Position numbers and translations under genes: made by a program. 64,000 nucleotides of DNA. Source: Paenibacillus xylanivorans. Its GTDB lineage: Bacteria; Bacillota; Bacilli; Paenibacillales; Paenibacillaceae. The notes below the pieces were generated by a model. The model was given only the letters and a program-made list of their open reading frames with translations, did not search any database and was not told where the DNA came from. The stretch covers positions 38,634-102,633 of the forward strand of contig NZ_LITU01000071.1 in the NCBI RefSeq assembly GCF_001280595.1, given 5' to 3'. This document shows positions 16,837 to 24,761 of the stretch, one piece after another (the stretch's first letter is position 1; every line of letters starts with the position of its first letter).

Positions 16837-17319
16837 ATGGGCAAGAATGATGGACAGAGTAAAGTGCTTGCACAGAATAAAAAGGCTTCCCATGACTACT
16901 TCATTGAAGATACGTATGAAGCGGGCATGGTGCTTACCGGAACGGAGATTAAATCTCTTCGTAACGGCCGTGCGAATATTGGCGATGCATTTGCCACGAT
17001 TCGGAACGGTGAGATTCATATTCACAATATGCATATTAGTCCTTTTGAACAAGGGAACCGTCATAATCCAATTGATCCAACACGTACACGCAAACTGCTG
17101 ATGCATAAAGTGCAGATTCACAAGCTGCTAGGGCTTTCGAAGCAGGATGGATATAGCATTGTGCCGCTGAAGATCTATATTCGTAACGGGTATGCAAAGC
17201 TGCTGCTCGGACTGGGTAAAGGTAAGAAGCAGTATGATAAACGGGAGTCTGCTGCAAAACGTGATGCACAACGTGATATTCAACGGGTTCTGCGTGAGAA
17301 GCAGAAGGTTGCTCGTTGA
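16837..17319 (+). CDS. smpB: SsrA-binding protein SmpB
   Basis: This 160-residue OB-fold protein binds tmRNA and places it in the empty A site of stalled ribosomes. Typical segments are NKKASHDYFIEDTYEAG, GTEIKSLRNGRANIGDAF, the H-N-P-I-D-P-T-R-x-R-K-L-L motif and the basic C-terminal tail KRDAQRDIQRVLREKQKVAR, which mimics the mRNA track. ATG at 16837 follows GAAGGAG; the longer frame to 16738 crosses the promoter region and is not used. ssrA, its RNA partner, starts 684 bp downstream. Confidence 0.97.
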   Translation: MGKNDGQSKVLAQNKKASHDYFIEDTYEAGMVLTGTEIKSLRNGRANIGDAFATIRNGEIHIHNMHISPFEQGNRHNPIDPTRTRKLLMHKVQIHKLLGLSKQDGYSIVPLKIYIRNGYAKLLLGLGKGKKQYDKRESAAKRDAQRDIQRVLREKQKVAR

Positions 17320-17393
17320 TTTGGATTTGCGATTGCTATGTGTTGAATGGCGCATGGTAAGTTAGTGAGAAACGCGAGTTATGTTAGTACAGG

Positions 17394-17437
17394 ATCTCAA
17401 GTTTTGCCCGTAATGGGGTGGAGCTTGGGATTTTTTT
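17394..17437 (+). terminator. Probable smpB terminator
   Basis: ATCTCAAGT (17394-17402) can pair with GCTTGGGAT (17423-17431) using several G-T pairs and is followed by a T-run. The stem is weaker than others in the window. Confidence 0.5.
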
Positions 17438-18003
17438 AATTTGATTAGAGAGTCCTTGCTACGGGGGATCATTGTAATGAGTTTGGCGCATCACGCTGAC
17501 ATGCCGTACGGCCAAGTCTGTCAGATTATTGTGCCAGTTATAATATGAGATACACCAATTGTTACCACGTACCTTGTCCAATAAAAATGTTAGTAATGTG
17601 GTACCGAGTAAAACTCTGAAGTTTGTTGGAAAGAATCGTTGGAGTAAGTTTGCTGATGACTGCGTACTTTGTTCGGATCGTGGGTAAGATAGTTAAGAAA
17701 GCTGTTCATGCTCATGAATTGTCTGCACTTCGGTACTCAACTTTACTTCGCTTGAGGGACGCGGTATAATATGTAGACGATTGAGCCTCATAAGTGTGTT
17801 GGTTAAACTTGCACAGTTGCTCAGCCTGCTGGAACGTTTTCCAGCAATCTGTACTATATCGGTGATTGGTCCTGTGTTATGATGTTCTTGTAGCAGACAG
17901 GAATGCCGAGTTTGAAAGAAGCATCTTTTTACCTTGGAGGAAAAAGATGTGCAGCAACTTTGCTCCGTATTCACGGATTAATCCTGGAGCCCTTCTTATA
18001 TGA
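17438..18003 (+). other. Non-coding stretch between smpB and ssrA
   Basis: No coding gene is supported. The stretch contains a consensus promoter (17742-17770), a stem GCTGGAA-CGTT-TTCCAGC at 17830-17847 and an inverted repeat CATCTTTTT/AAAAAGATG around 17921-17949. It may be a long tmRNA leader or hide a small RNA. Confidence 0.4.
17742..17770 (+). promoter_or_regulatory. Promoter upstream of ssrA
   Basis: TTTACT (17742-17747), 17 bases and a perfect TATAAT (17765-17770). The distance to mature tmRNA is about 230 bases, so it either makes a long precursor or an unrelated small transcript. Confidence 0.55.
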
Positions 18004-18365
18004 GGGGGCGTTTATGGATTCGACGGGGATAGTTCGAGCATGGGTAGCGGGTAGTGGGGACGCGTCCACTTCATCAACGCTAAAGCCTATTAAACGGCAA
18101 ACAACAAACAAACTACGCTTTCGCAGCCTAAGAAACTGTGTGCGTGCTTCTAACCTGCATCGCCCATGTGACAGGATTAGGGGCTAACAAGTAGTGGGAT
18201 ACGCTGTCACATCTCCGCCTGGGGTGTGCTGAAGAAGACAATCAGGCTGACCCAACGTATAGCCGGTTACGGGGCGATACTCGGGTGACATCAAAACTGT
18301 GACTACACCCGTAGAAGCTTATGTGTCGTTATCTTCGGACAGGGGTTCGACTCCCCTCGCCTCCA
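18004..18365 (+). ncRNA. ssrA: tmRNA (transfer-messenger RNA)
   Basis: The tRNA-like ends pair as GGGGGCG (18004-18010) with CGCCTCC (18358-18364), followed by discriminator A and no encoded CCA. The signature TTTATGGATTCGACGGGG and the T arm ACAGGGGTTCGACTCCCCT are present. The tag reading frame runs from the resume codon GGC at 18096 to TAA at 18129-18131 and reads GKQQTNYAFAA after the tRNA-borne Ala. tmRNA with SmpB rescues stalled ribosomes and marks the product for Clp proteolysis; ClpP and RNase R are both in this window. The 3' end has been used as an island attachment site. Confidence 0.97.
18284..18363 (+). repeat. Island direct repeat, left copy (ssrA 3' end)
   Basis: These 80 bases of the ssrA 3' part recur without a mismatch at 22999-23078. 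The functional gene is kept because the incoming element brought the same sequence. This is the usual attL arrangement at ssrA. Confidence 0.9.
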
Positions 18366-18379
18366 TTAGTAGTATCAGC

Positions 18380-18406
18380 AACGGCCACCATTTGGTGGCC
18401 GTTTTT
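18380..18406 (+). terminator. tmRNA terminator
   Basis: ACGGCCACCA and TGGTGGCCGT (18381-18390, 18393-18402) form a 10-bp stem followed by T-rich sequence. Confidence 0.88.
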
Positions 18407-18532
18407 GCATGTTTGGATTCGGAGTGGTAGTGTAAACCGCTCTGGTTCTAGGGCTTCGGGCTTCTCTGTAGTCGCATACGACATATCTCTGATGGTGTAC
18501 ATGGCGGTACCTATTTATGTATCAGTTTTTAT

Positions 18533-18623
18533 TGTCACCCGAGTATCGCCCCGTAAAAGGCTATACATTTAATCAACCAGTTTGTCTTCTTCCGTTCACT
18601 CAGGTGGAGATGTGACAGTGTAT
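18533..18623 (-). repeat. Inverted, decayed fragment of ssrA (pseudoknot region)
   Basis: Read on the minus strand this stretch follows tmRNA bases from about 18199 to 18290. Long identical blocks include the CTGTCACATCTCC segment and the final TTACGGGGCGATACTCGGGT block with GACA after it. Scattered mismatches between these blocks show it is an old copy. It lies head-to-tail against the intact gene, suggesting an inversion or opposite-orientation insertion. Confidence 0.8.
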
Positions 18624-18690
18624 AATCAAAGATTGGTCGATGTTTTCAGGATCATTGCGAAGAGAATAGAGGAATGAGGGCGAAGCCAAA

Positions 18691-18764
18691 CGGGTAACAT
18701 TAAAACGGTGACTACACCCGTAGAAGCTTATATGTCGCTATCTTCGGACAGGGCCTCTCCTCAT
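18691..18764 (+). repeat. Decayed direct copy of the ssrA 3' end
   Basis: It matches the ssrA 3' end with several point changes and loses about ten bases of the T arm (CAGGG joins directly to CCTCTCC). It keeps the trailing ATTAG and AGTATCAG but no working terminator. It is probably an attachment-site scar of an earlier insertion. Confidence 0.8.
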
Positions 18765-18949
18765 TAGTATCAGTGACGGCCACTATTAAACTGTACCCTA
18801 AAGAGTAGACAATTTAAAAAAGTCTATCTATGGGGTAATTTTTATAACATATGTGTTCTTTTTTTATCTTACGGTCATTTAGGAGGTTTTTGTAATTGTC
18901 TGTCGAATGAACATATTAATTTAGTAAGATTTTGGAGATGGTTATAGAA

Positions 18950-21900
18950 ATGAAGCAGTTAGAATATTGGAGAAATTCCTTGGCAGATGCAGAGCGACTC
19001 AATCCCGACTTCGAGAAGAGAAAGCCGAATGGTATCCAAATCGAGAATAATTGGATCATCCAAGGAGAAATTTCAGCCGATGCGGTTAATAAACTAATCG
19101 CAAAGCATCCAGATAAGAAGAAAGAGATATATGATGTGTTGCTTTGCCCAATTGTGTTGTATGTCAAAAGTGAACATGGAAGCCCAGTTACGAGCAAGCT
19201 TCCAGCTTCAATTGTTCCGTTATGGATCCCGGCACTCTTGACGAAAGAAGGCGTTCTTAAACCACATCCTCGCTATTTACCATGGATATGTAGAGAGTAT
19301 TTGGAGCCTTGTGAGTCTGATATTGAACCGATCGGAACTGTTGTTGATGCGGATTACTTTTTATCTAGTCGTTCTACGAAAATGGAACAATGGGAAGAGT
19401 ATGAAACTTTTGCGTTAGAGATGTTCTTGAATGTAACAGGAATGTCATTAGGGGAATTCGCCCATCCACAATACGAGAAATCAGATGAGTGTTACCTATT
19501 GTCAAACGATTTGATCTTGGGGGCTTCCAGATCTATTCAAGATCTATATGGACATATAGAAAGAGATTGCTCTAAGCAGGAAGACCTCAGGCTTTTAAAT
19601 ACGTTCTCGAAGTTTTCAGATGTGCAGACCGAGCAGGTATTTTCAGATGTAGATAGTGAACCTCTAGCCGCCATGCACCTTGGACAAATGAGCAACCAGT
19701 TCAGTTTGTCGCAATCTCAACGAATAGCGATGCATCACACCACCTTGTTGGATACAGGGGATTTACTCGCCATTAATGGACCTCCGGGAACGGGGAAAAC
19801 TACCTTGCTGCAGAGTATCGTTGCTACTGCCGTCATTGAACATGCCTTACAAGATGCGGAACCACCGATTATCGTTGTATCATCAACCAATAATAATGCA
19901 GTTACCAATGTGATTGAGAGCTTTGGCAAGATTAACGAAATAGATGAGCATCCTCTTGCAGGAAGATGGGTTCGTGATGTTTACAGCTACGGTGCTTATT
20001 TGAAGTCATCCGGTAAAAAAGAGGAATCTGGAAGCAATTGGCTAACGATACATAAGGGGAATATGGGAGGAAGCGGATTTTTTGATAAGCTAGAGAGTTT
20101 CGAATATATTGAGCATTGTTCTCGAGAATATCTGACATGCAGCTCCAAATTTGCAGGATTTGAAATTTCGGAGATCAAGCAAGCTGTTAAACTTTTGCAT
20201 ACTGAACTGCAAAGCAAAGTGAAACGGATGCAGCTCATTATCCAAACAGGAGACGCTTATAAAGCCCTTGAGAGTCGTCTTATTAAGAAATATCCGCTGG
20301 GACTGCAAGCGGTAATTGAAGATTTGCAAAAAAAGAAGCAAGTGGCGGTGGACAGTCTTGAAGCCAATCGGGTTCTTCGTAAAAAATGGAACCAATTTCA
20401 TTCGGGAGAAGACTGGTGGATTGCAATTTTGATTCGCATTCCGATTTTAAAACACATTGCTTTGAGGAAAAAGGAGATCCGTTGTCAAAACTTCTGCTTT
20501 GAGAATGACATGCCAAATTTGAAAATTGAAGATGAATTATTTCATTGGTTACAGGTTGAAAACGAATTGGCTTTAAATGAGGTAAACTTATGTACTATTC
20601 AAAGTGCAGAGGTTCAACAAGAGCATGAAGAATTACAGAATTTACGGCAAGAGTGGGAGGATTACTTGGCTGAGCTTTCTATGAAAGAGGGCGAGAGCTA
20701 CCTAGATACCTTGGATCGGACCCTTCGTTATGATGCTTTTAAGCTGGCCGTGCATTATTGGGAGGGCAGATGGATTCTGGAAACCGAAGCGATGCTGTCG
20801 GATCCCAAATATAAGCGCAATAACGGCAAGCAAGGTGTAGAGCTCATGTGGAAGAGATTAGCGAAATTGACTCCTTGTTTTGTATCCACCCTATATATGG
20901 TACCTACCTTTTTTAGTGCTTATTTGGGAAAAACAATCCCCTTGTATAATTTTATAGATATCTTGATTATTGACGAGGCAGGGCAAGTAGTTCCGGAGGT
21001 AGCGGGAGCATCCTTTGCATTGGCGAAAAAAGCTGTGATTGTGGGAGATACCCTTCAAATCCCACCGGTATGGAAGATTCCGTTATCCGTAGATATTGGC
21101 AACGCCCAAAGCTCCGGTATAGCGGAGACCGTAAATGATTATGAGAAAATAGGGATAATCGGTGCATTGGCATCTGGTGGCTCTGTTATGAAGATGGCTA
21201 AGAGTTTGTCGAGGTTCACAGAACCTGGAGCAGACGGTGGGCTTTGGCTGACCGAGCACAGAAGATGCGTGCCTGAAATTATTAAGTACTGCAACGACCT
21301 CGCTTATCATGAGAAGCTTTTGCCAAAAAGGCCATCGATTAAGAATTATTTCCTTCCTCATATGGGATATGCACATATACCAGGAAGTGCGAATAAGCAG
21401 GGAGGCAGCTTAAAAAATGAACTTGAGGCGGAAATTATCGTAAGTTGGATTGATCGAAATAAAGATCAAATTCTAGGATATTACCAGAATGAAGGAATGA
21501 CGAGCATACAGGAAATTGTTGCGATTGTCACGCCCTTCACCTCTCAAAAAGAACTGCTGCACAGGAAATTAAGAAAGGCAGGCATGGGGGGAATAAAGGC
21601 CGGTACCGTGCATACGTTACAGGGAGATGAACGGCCCATCGTGATCTTTTCTCCTGTCTATGACAACAATTACTCGAACACTTATTTCTACGATCAAGAC
21701 GTATCTATGCTAAATGTTGCCGTATCCAGGGCAAGAGACAGTTTCTTGGTATTCGGTGACATGGGCACATTTATACCGGGAACACCAACACCTTCAAGCG
21801 TTTTGGCTAAATACTTATTCCAATCGGAACAGAATGAAATTAAGAATATTGACCTCGGAGGTTATTACAAGACCAAATATGGCCTGCCTATCGAGCATTT

Positions 21901-22375
21901 GCATGAGCTCGAATATCATCGAAACACGTTACGGGATTGTATTCGAGCAGCTAATCACGAAATCCATATTGTGTCGCCCTTCCTGTCCTCCGCAGCCATC
22001 AAAGCGGATAATTTGGATGTTTTATTTGATGAGGCGATCCAAAGAGGAGTCAAGATTCATATCTATACCGATGAAGCTTTAAATTATTTTCAGAACAAGC
22101 TGAATGTAAATTATTTGAAAGCTAAAGAGATTCTTGATAAACCTGGTATCTATCTATCTTTGACTAAAAGGGTACACAGCAAGGCCTTGTGGGTCGACTC
22201 GTCCGTTCTCATCGAAGGATCATTTAATTGGCTTTCTGCGGTAAGGCAGCCTAATAGCCAATGGTGTCGTTTTGAGACCTCGTTGGTCTACCGGGGTGCG
22301 GAAGTAAACGCAATGATCACCAAGCTGAAGGAAGACCTGGAAAAGAGAAAAGTCCATCAGTTACCTGTTGGATAA
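18950..22375 (+). CDS. SF1 helicase-phospholipase D fusion, Mokosh type II (MkoC)-like
   Basis: This 1,141-residue protein joins a COG1112-type superfamily 1 helicase to a C-terminal phospholipase D-family nuclease. Walker A is GPPGTGKTTL near residue 277, Walker B is ILIIDEAGQV near 672, motif III is VGDTLQIPP, and the C-terminal helicase half has VHTLQGDE near 886 and LNVAVSRARD. The PLD domain covers about the last 170 residues, with one motif VHSKALWVDSSVLIEGSFNW near 1074 (H-x-K and G-S-x-N). This architecture is the one described for MkoC, the single protein of Mokosh type II phage defence. The N-terminal 240 residues were not recognised. Start choice is uncertain: TTG 18932, ATG 18938 and ATG 18950 are possible; 18950 is the only one with GGAG upstream at a usable distance. 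A 192-residue nuclease-like gene follows after 11 bases. Confidence 0.82.
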   Translation: MKQLEYWRNSLADAERLNPDFEKRKPNGIQIENNWIIQGEISADAVNKLIAKHPDKKKEIYDVLLCPIVLYVKSEHGSPVTSKLPASIVPLWIPALLTKEGVLKPHPRYLPWICREYLEPCESDIEPIGTVVDADYFLSSRSTKMEQWEEYETFALEMFLNVTGMSLGEFAHPQYEKSDECYLLSNDLILGASRSIQDLYGHIERDCSKQEDLRLLNTFSKFSDVQTEQVFSDVDSEPLAAMHLGQMSNQFSLSQSQRIAMHHTTLLDTGDLLAINGPPGTGKTTLLQSIVATAVIEHALQDAEPPIIVVSSTNNNAVTNVIESFGKINEIDEHPLAGRWVRDVYSYGAYLKSSGKKEESGSNWLTIHKGNMGGSGFFDKLESFEYIEHCSREYLTCSSKFAGFEISEIKQAVKLLHTELQSKVKRMQLIIQTGDAYKALESRLIKKYPLGLQAVIEDLQKKKQVAVDSLEANRVLRKKWNQFHSGEDWWIAILIRIPILKHIALRKKEIRCQNFCFENDMPNLKIEDELFHWLQVENELALNEVNLCTIQSAEVQQEHEELQNLRQEWEDYLAELSMKEGESYLDTLDRTLRYDAFKLAVHYWEGRWILETEAMLSDPKYKRNNGKQGVELMWKRLAKLTPCFVSTLYMVPTFFSAYLGKTIPLYNFIDILIIDEAGQVVPEVAGASFALAKKAVIVGDTLQIPPVWKIPLSVDIGNAQSSGIAETVNDYEKIGIIGALASGGSVMKMAKSLSRFTEPGADGGLWLTEHRRCVPEIIKYCNDLAYHEKLLPKRPSIKNYFLPHMGYAHIPGSANKQGGSLKNELEAEIIVSWIDRNKDQILGYYQNEGMTSIQEIVAIVTPFTSQKELLHRKLRKAGMGGIKAGTVHTLQGDERPIVIFSPVYDNNYSNTYFYDQDVSMLNVAVSRARDSFLVFGDMGTFIPGTPTPSSVLAKYLFQSEQNEIKNIDLGGYYKTKYGLPIEHLHELEYHRNTLRDCIRAANHEIHIVSPFLSSAAIKADNLDVLFDEAIQRGVKIHIYTDEALNYFQNKLNVNYLKAKEILDKPGIYLSLTKRVHSKALWVDSSVLIEGSFNWLSAVRQPNSQWCRFETSLVYRGAEVNAMITKLKEDLEKRKVHQLPVG

Positions 22376-22386
22376 AGGGGATAGCA

Positions 22387-22965
22387 ATGAAAAACTTCGC
22401 TGAAGAATTAGTCTATTGGTACTTACGATTTAATGGTTTCTATCCGCTGACTAATTTTGTATTGCATCGTCAGGGTTTACGTGATAACCATCAAAGTGCA
22501 GATGCGGATCTCCTTGCAGTTCGCCCAAAGTTTGTGTCGGAAGATGTTGGTGGAGAACACCGCGATGAAGAAATCTTCAGGCATTTTAGTCCCCTAACAA
22601 ATATTGGATTAATATGTGAAGTGAAGTCGGGTAATCAAGTTAATTGGGAAAGGCTATATCTACAAAGAGAAGATCGAATATCTTACTGCTTAAGAAGAAT
22701 AGGGTTTTTCTCTGAAAATAAAGTAAGACATCACACAGAAATCCTCAAATCCCATCAAGTATCGAAGGGACAATTCCATGAGGTGGGAAAGCTTCTGGTA
22801 ACAAAAAGACAGATGAATATACCAGGATTTATTTGTTTATCCATGGATCATGTTGAAGCCTTCATTATGAAGCGAATCGATCTCTTTCCACATGAAAAAG
22901 GTGGAGCTAAGTTGCATTTTGACTCTGATATGATTCAGTACATGATATGGAAACGTGGCATTTAA
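22387..22965 (+). CDS. PD-(D/E)XK nuclease-like protein linked to the helicase-PLD
   Basis: This 192-residue protein was not recognised as a named family. It shows the order expected for a restriction-endonuclease-like fold: acidic helix FAEELVYWYL with Glu6/Glu7, then SADADLLAVRP with Asp41, then a hydrophobic strand ending LICEVKSG with Glu78 and Lys80. It starts 11 bases after the helicase-PLD stop, with AAGGGG upstream, so the two are almost surely one operon. Its last base is 33 bp before the right island repeat. It could be a second effector or an accessory DNA-recognition subunit. Catalytic activity is inferred from the motif only. Confidence 0.65.
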   Translation: MKNFAEELVYWYLRFNGFYPLTNFVLHRQGLRDNHQSADADLLAVRPKFVSEDVGGEHRDEEIFRHFSPLTNIGLICEVKSGNQVNWERLYLQREDRISYCLRRIGFFSENKVRHHTEILKSHQVSKGQFHEVGKLLVTKRQMNIPGFICLSMDHVEAFIMKRIDLFPHEKGGAKLHFDSDMIQYMIWKRGI

Positions 22966-22998
22966 GTTGGAATGCTAGTAATGACCATGTATATAAAT

Positions 22999-23078
22999 GG
23001 TGACATCAAAACTGTGACTACACCCGTAGAAGCTTATGTGTCGTTATCTTCGGACAGGGGTTCGACTCCCCTCGCCTC
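22999..23078 (+). repeat. Island direct repeat, right copy
   Basis: Exact copy of 18284-18363. The next base differs (G for C), after which ATTAG again follows as behind ssrA. It is not a working tmRNA because the 5' two thirds are absent. Confidence 0.9.
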
Positions 23079-23094
23079 GATTAGAGTAGTAAGC

Positions 23095-23131
23095 AAAAGC
23101 CATCAACCAGTTGTTCTGGTTGGTGGCTTTT
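23095..23131 (+). terminator. Terminator behind the right repeat
   Basis: AGCCATCAACCAG and CTGGTTGGTGGCT pair around TTGTT and are followed by four T. Its position behind the ssrA copy mirrors the tmRNA terminator, but the sequence differs. Confidence 0.85.
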
Positions 23132-23315
23132 CAGTTTATGATATAATAATTTATAGTTATAGAGATGGAAGCACTCAAGATGTTTGAAAATCGCGAACAG
23201 CTTCAAGAAATTTAAAAAAAGAAAATCAACATGCACGGAAACGCGAATACAACTTACCATCGAGTGTAACTTATACATATGTTAGTATAATCAAAAGTGA
23301 AAAAAGGGGTGTGAA

Positions 23316-23570
23316 ATGGTATACATTTCAGGACTGAACCTTATTCTACTGTCTTTTGGAGCTCTAGTCTTATTTATAGGAATTAGTTATTTGATACTTA
23401 AAAGAATGCCTAGTACAAAATGGATTTTGTTAATTTTCATGATCCTTTACATTGCAATTAATTTTTGGTACTACTTACGGGGTAGTGCAAATTTGGTTAC
23501 ATTATTAAGCACCATTGCATTAGGCTGTACTCTTACATTTCGAACGTTTAATAAGGCAAGAAAGGTATGA
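23316..23570 (+). CDS. Small three-helix membrane protein
   Basis: This 84-residue protein was not recognised. It has three hydrophobic segments (about residues 5-27, 35-52 and 58-74), separated by short basic loops (LKRMPSTK, then a basic end FNKARKV). AAGGGG lies eight bases before the ATG. It lies between the right island repeat and a short ssrA-like remnant at 23,676, so it may belong to an older insertion. A terminator follows at 23577. Confidence 0.5.
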   Translation: MVYISGLNLILLSFGALVLFIGISYLILKRMPSTKWILLIFMILYIAINFWYYLRGSANLVTLLSTIALGCTLTFRTFNKARKV

Positions 23571-23576
23571 TTAAAA

Positions 23577-23615
23577 AGAACTTGTCGTCTTCTCGAATGA
23601 CAGGTTCTACTTTTG
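23577..23615 (+). terminator. Terminator of the small membrane protein gene
   Basis: AGAACTTGTC (23577-23586) pairs with GACAGGTTCT (23599-23608) and is followed by a short T-run. Confidence 0.7.
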
Positions 23616-23675
23616 TTTCCATAAGTAGATAAGAGAATCAGCAATCATCAAATTAAGTACCGAATGGGGGATGCC

Positions 23676-23689
23676 ACCTCGCCTCCATA
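23676..23689 (+). repeat. Short ssrA 3'-end remnant
   Basis: ACCTCGCCTCCATA repeats the last bases of ssrA (CTCGCCTCCAT). A strong terminator follows directly. It may be the far end of the oldest insertion, that is, the original end of ssrA. The match is short and could be chance. Confidence 0.45.
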
Positions 23690-23691
23690 CG

Positions 23692-23731
23692 AGACAGCAA
23701 AGGAGACCCGTTGGGTCTCTTTTGCTTTGTC
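23692..23731 (+). terminator. Strong terminator, possibly the ancestral tmRNA terminator
   Basis: The stem AGCAAAGGAGACCC with GGGTCTCTTTTGCT around GTT, flanked by AGAC and GTCT, lies right after the ssrA-like remnant. Confidence 0.8.
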
Positions 23732-23836
23732 TATGAGGTTAAGAAGCACCCGCACCAGTGAAAGAAGCTCCCAAGCCCGGCATTGCAATCTAGCAAAAAT
23801 TCCATCGTCAATGGCAGTGAATCTACTAAATTAACT

Positions 23837-24559
23837 TTAATTATTGAAAAGTGGCTCCGTGCGAAGCAAATAGTTACCCCTTACCTCCGCGGCCCAGTAG
23901 GCAAAGACCTCTCTCCATTGAACACTGTTAAAGAAATCGTCTACGGATTGATTGTCGGAATCCCAGTCAACAAATATATTGAGAGGTGTGATTCCTCCAG
24001 CCCAAATGCCATTACTGACGTCCGTGCCCTTCTCTCTAACCAATAAGATTGGAATGCCGAATTGAAAAGCCATGGCAGGCTCAATTTGAGAAAACGTCGA
24101 TCCTTCCCAGAACGGGGTGGTCGTTGGGGGCTCCCCTACATTGGATTCAAGAATTTGAACAAAAAATCTTCGGAAGTTGATCGCGAGCAGACCATAGCTT
24201 GAAAAAACCAGGCGTCGTATATTCGTCAGAATGTTTTCCGGGTATTGTTCACTAACGGGCAATGTGCGGGGAAAGAGCAATGCATCTTCAATTTCCGCAA
24301 TGAGACGGTTCAAAAATTGTTCTTGCGGGTCATTTACCGTGTTGGTTGTACTCAGAAAGATAGGAATACGAAAAGCGCGATCCACACAGGCATCGATAGC
24401 CGATGATGTGTCCTTTTCACTATGAATGGGCTTATTCGGATTTGAGGCGGAGGTTCTTAAATTACCGCGGACGGGTGGAAGCTCTGTTACCATGCTTACG
24501 GGAGAAAGCTTTTTCATGGGAAATTGCTGAGTCTTAGCCTTATTTTTTGTATTACTCAA
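23837..24559 (-). CDS. Nucleoside-deoxyribosyltransferase/TIR-like fold protein
   Basis: This 240-residue protein was not matched to a characterised family. After about 60 polar residues comes a Rossmann-like domain: strand RIPIFLST, a helix with QEQFLNRLIAEIEDAL, then LPVSEQYPENILTNIRRLVFSSYGLLAINF, and the segment FSQIEPAMAFQFGIPILLVRE. An acidic helix start followed by a short strand ('QIEPAMAFQFGIPILLV') is the hallmark of nucleoside 2-deoxyribosyltransferase, TIR and SLOG-type nucleotide-binding folds. The start is TTG at 24559, supported by GGAGA nine bases upstream. It lies beside the ssrA insertion zone, so a role in defence or NAD metabolism is possible but unproved. Confidence 0.55.
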   Translation of the reverse strand: MSNTKNKAKTQQFPMKKLSPVSMVTELPPVRGNLRTSASNPNKPIHSEKDTSSAIDACVDRAFRIPIFLSTTNTVNDPQEQFLNRLIAEIEDALLFPRTLPVSEQYPENILTNIRRLVFSSYGLLAINFRRFFVQILESNVGEPPTTTPFWEGSTFSQIEPAMAFQFGIPILLVREKGTDVSNGIWAGGITPLNIFVDWDSDNQSVDDFFNSVQWREVFAYWAAEVRGNYLLRTEPLFNN

Positions 24560-24761
24560 TGTTCACATCTCCAATGCAAGAATCTGGTTTATATTTAAGC
24601 CCAGTCTATGCACATTAGCCCATTTGTGTTACGTGATACTCATGAAGGGGGCATGTACACTTTACCCCATCAGCCGATTGCTGTAATATTTTGAAATTTT
24701 ACTTCGTACTAGAATCTAATTTATAATAATAAGTTAATATAAACTGCGTCAGGAGGATACA

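Larger units (their letters stand above)
18366..23078 (+). mobile_element. Genomic island integrated at ssrA, no integrase
   Basis: The segment between two perfect 80-bp copies of the ssrA 3' end holds two genes (helicase-PLD and PD-(D/E)XK-like) and older ssrA fragments. Sites at the 3' end of ssrA are classic targets of tyrosine recombinases. No integrase, excisionase or transfer gene is visible inside, so the element is either decayed or moved in trans. The two cargo genes resemble an antiviral cassette. Boundaries are set by the repeats; the true crossover point inside the 80 bp cannot be told. Confidence 0.8.

Noticed and set aside
17903..18187. 94-residue plus-strand frame running into tmRNA
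   Set aside because: It overlaps the conserved 5' part of ssrA and its sequence is explained by the RNA.
23081..23278. Minus-strand 65-residue frame after the right island repeat
   Set aside because: It overlaps a clear terminator hairpin and shows no family features.
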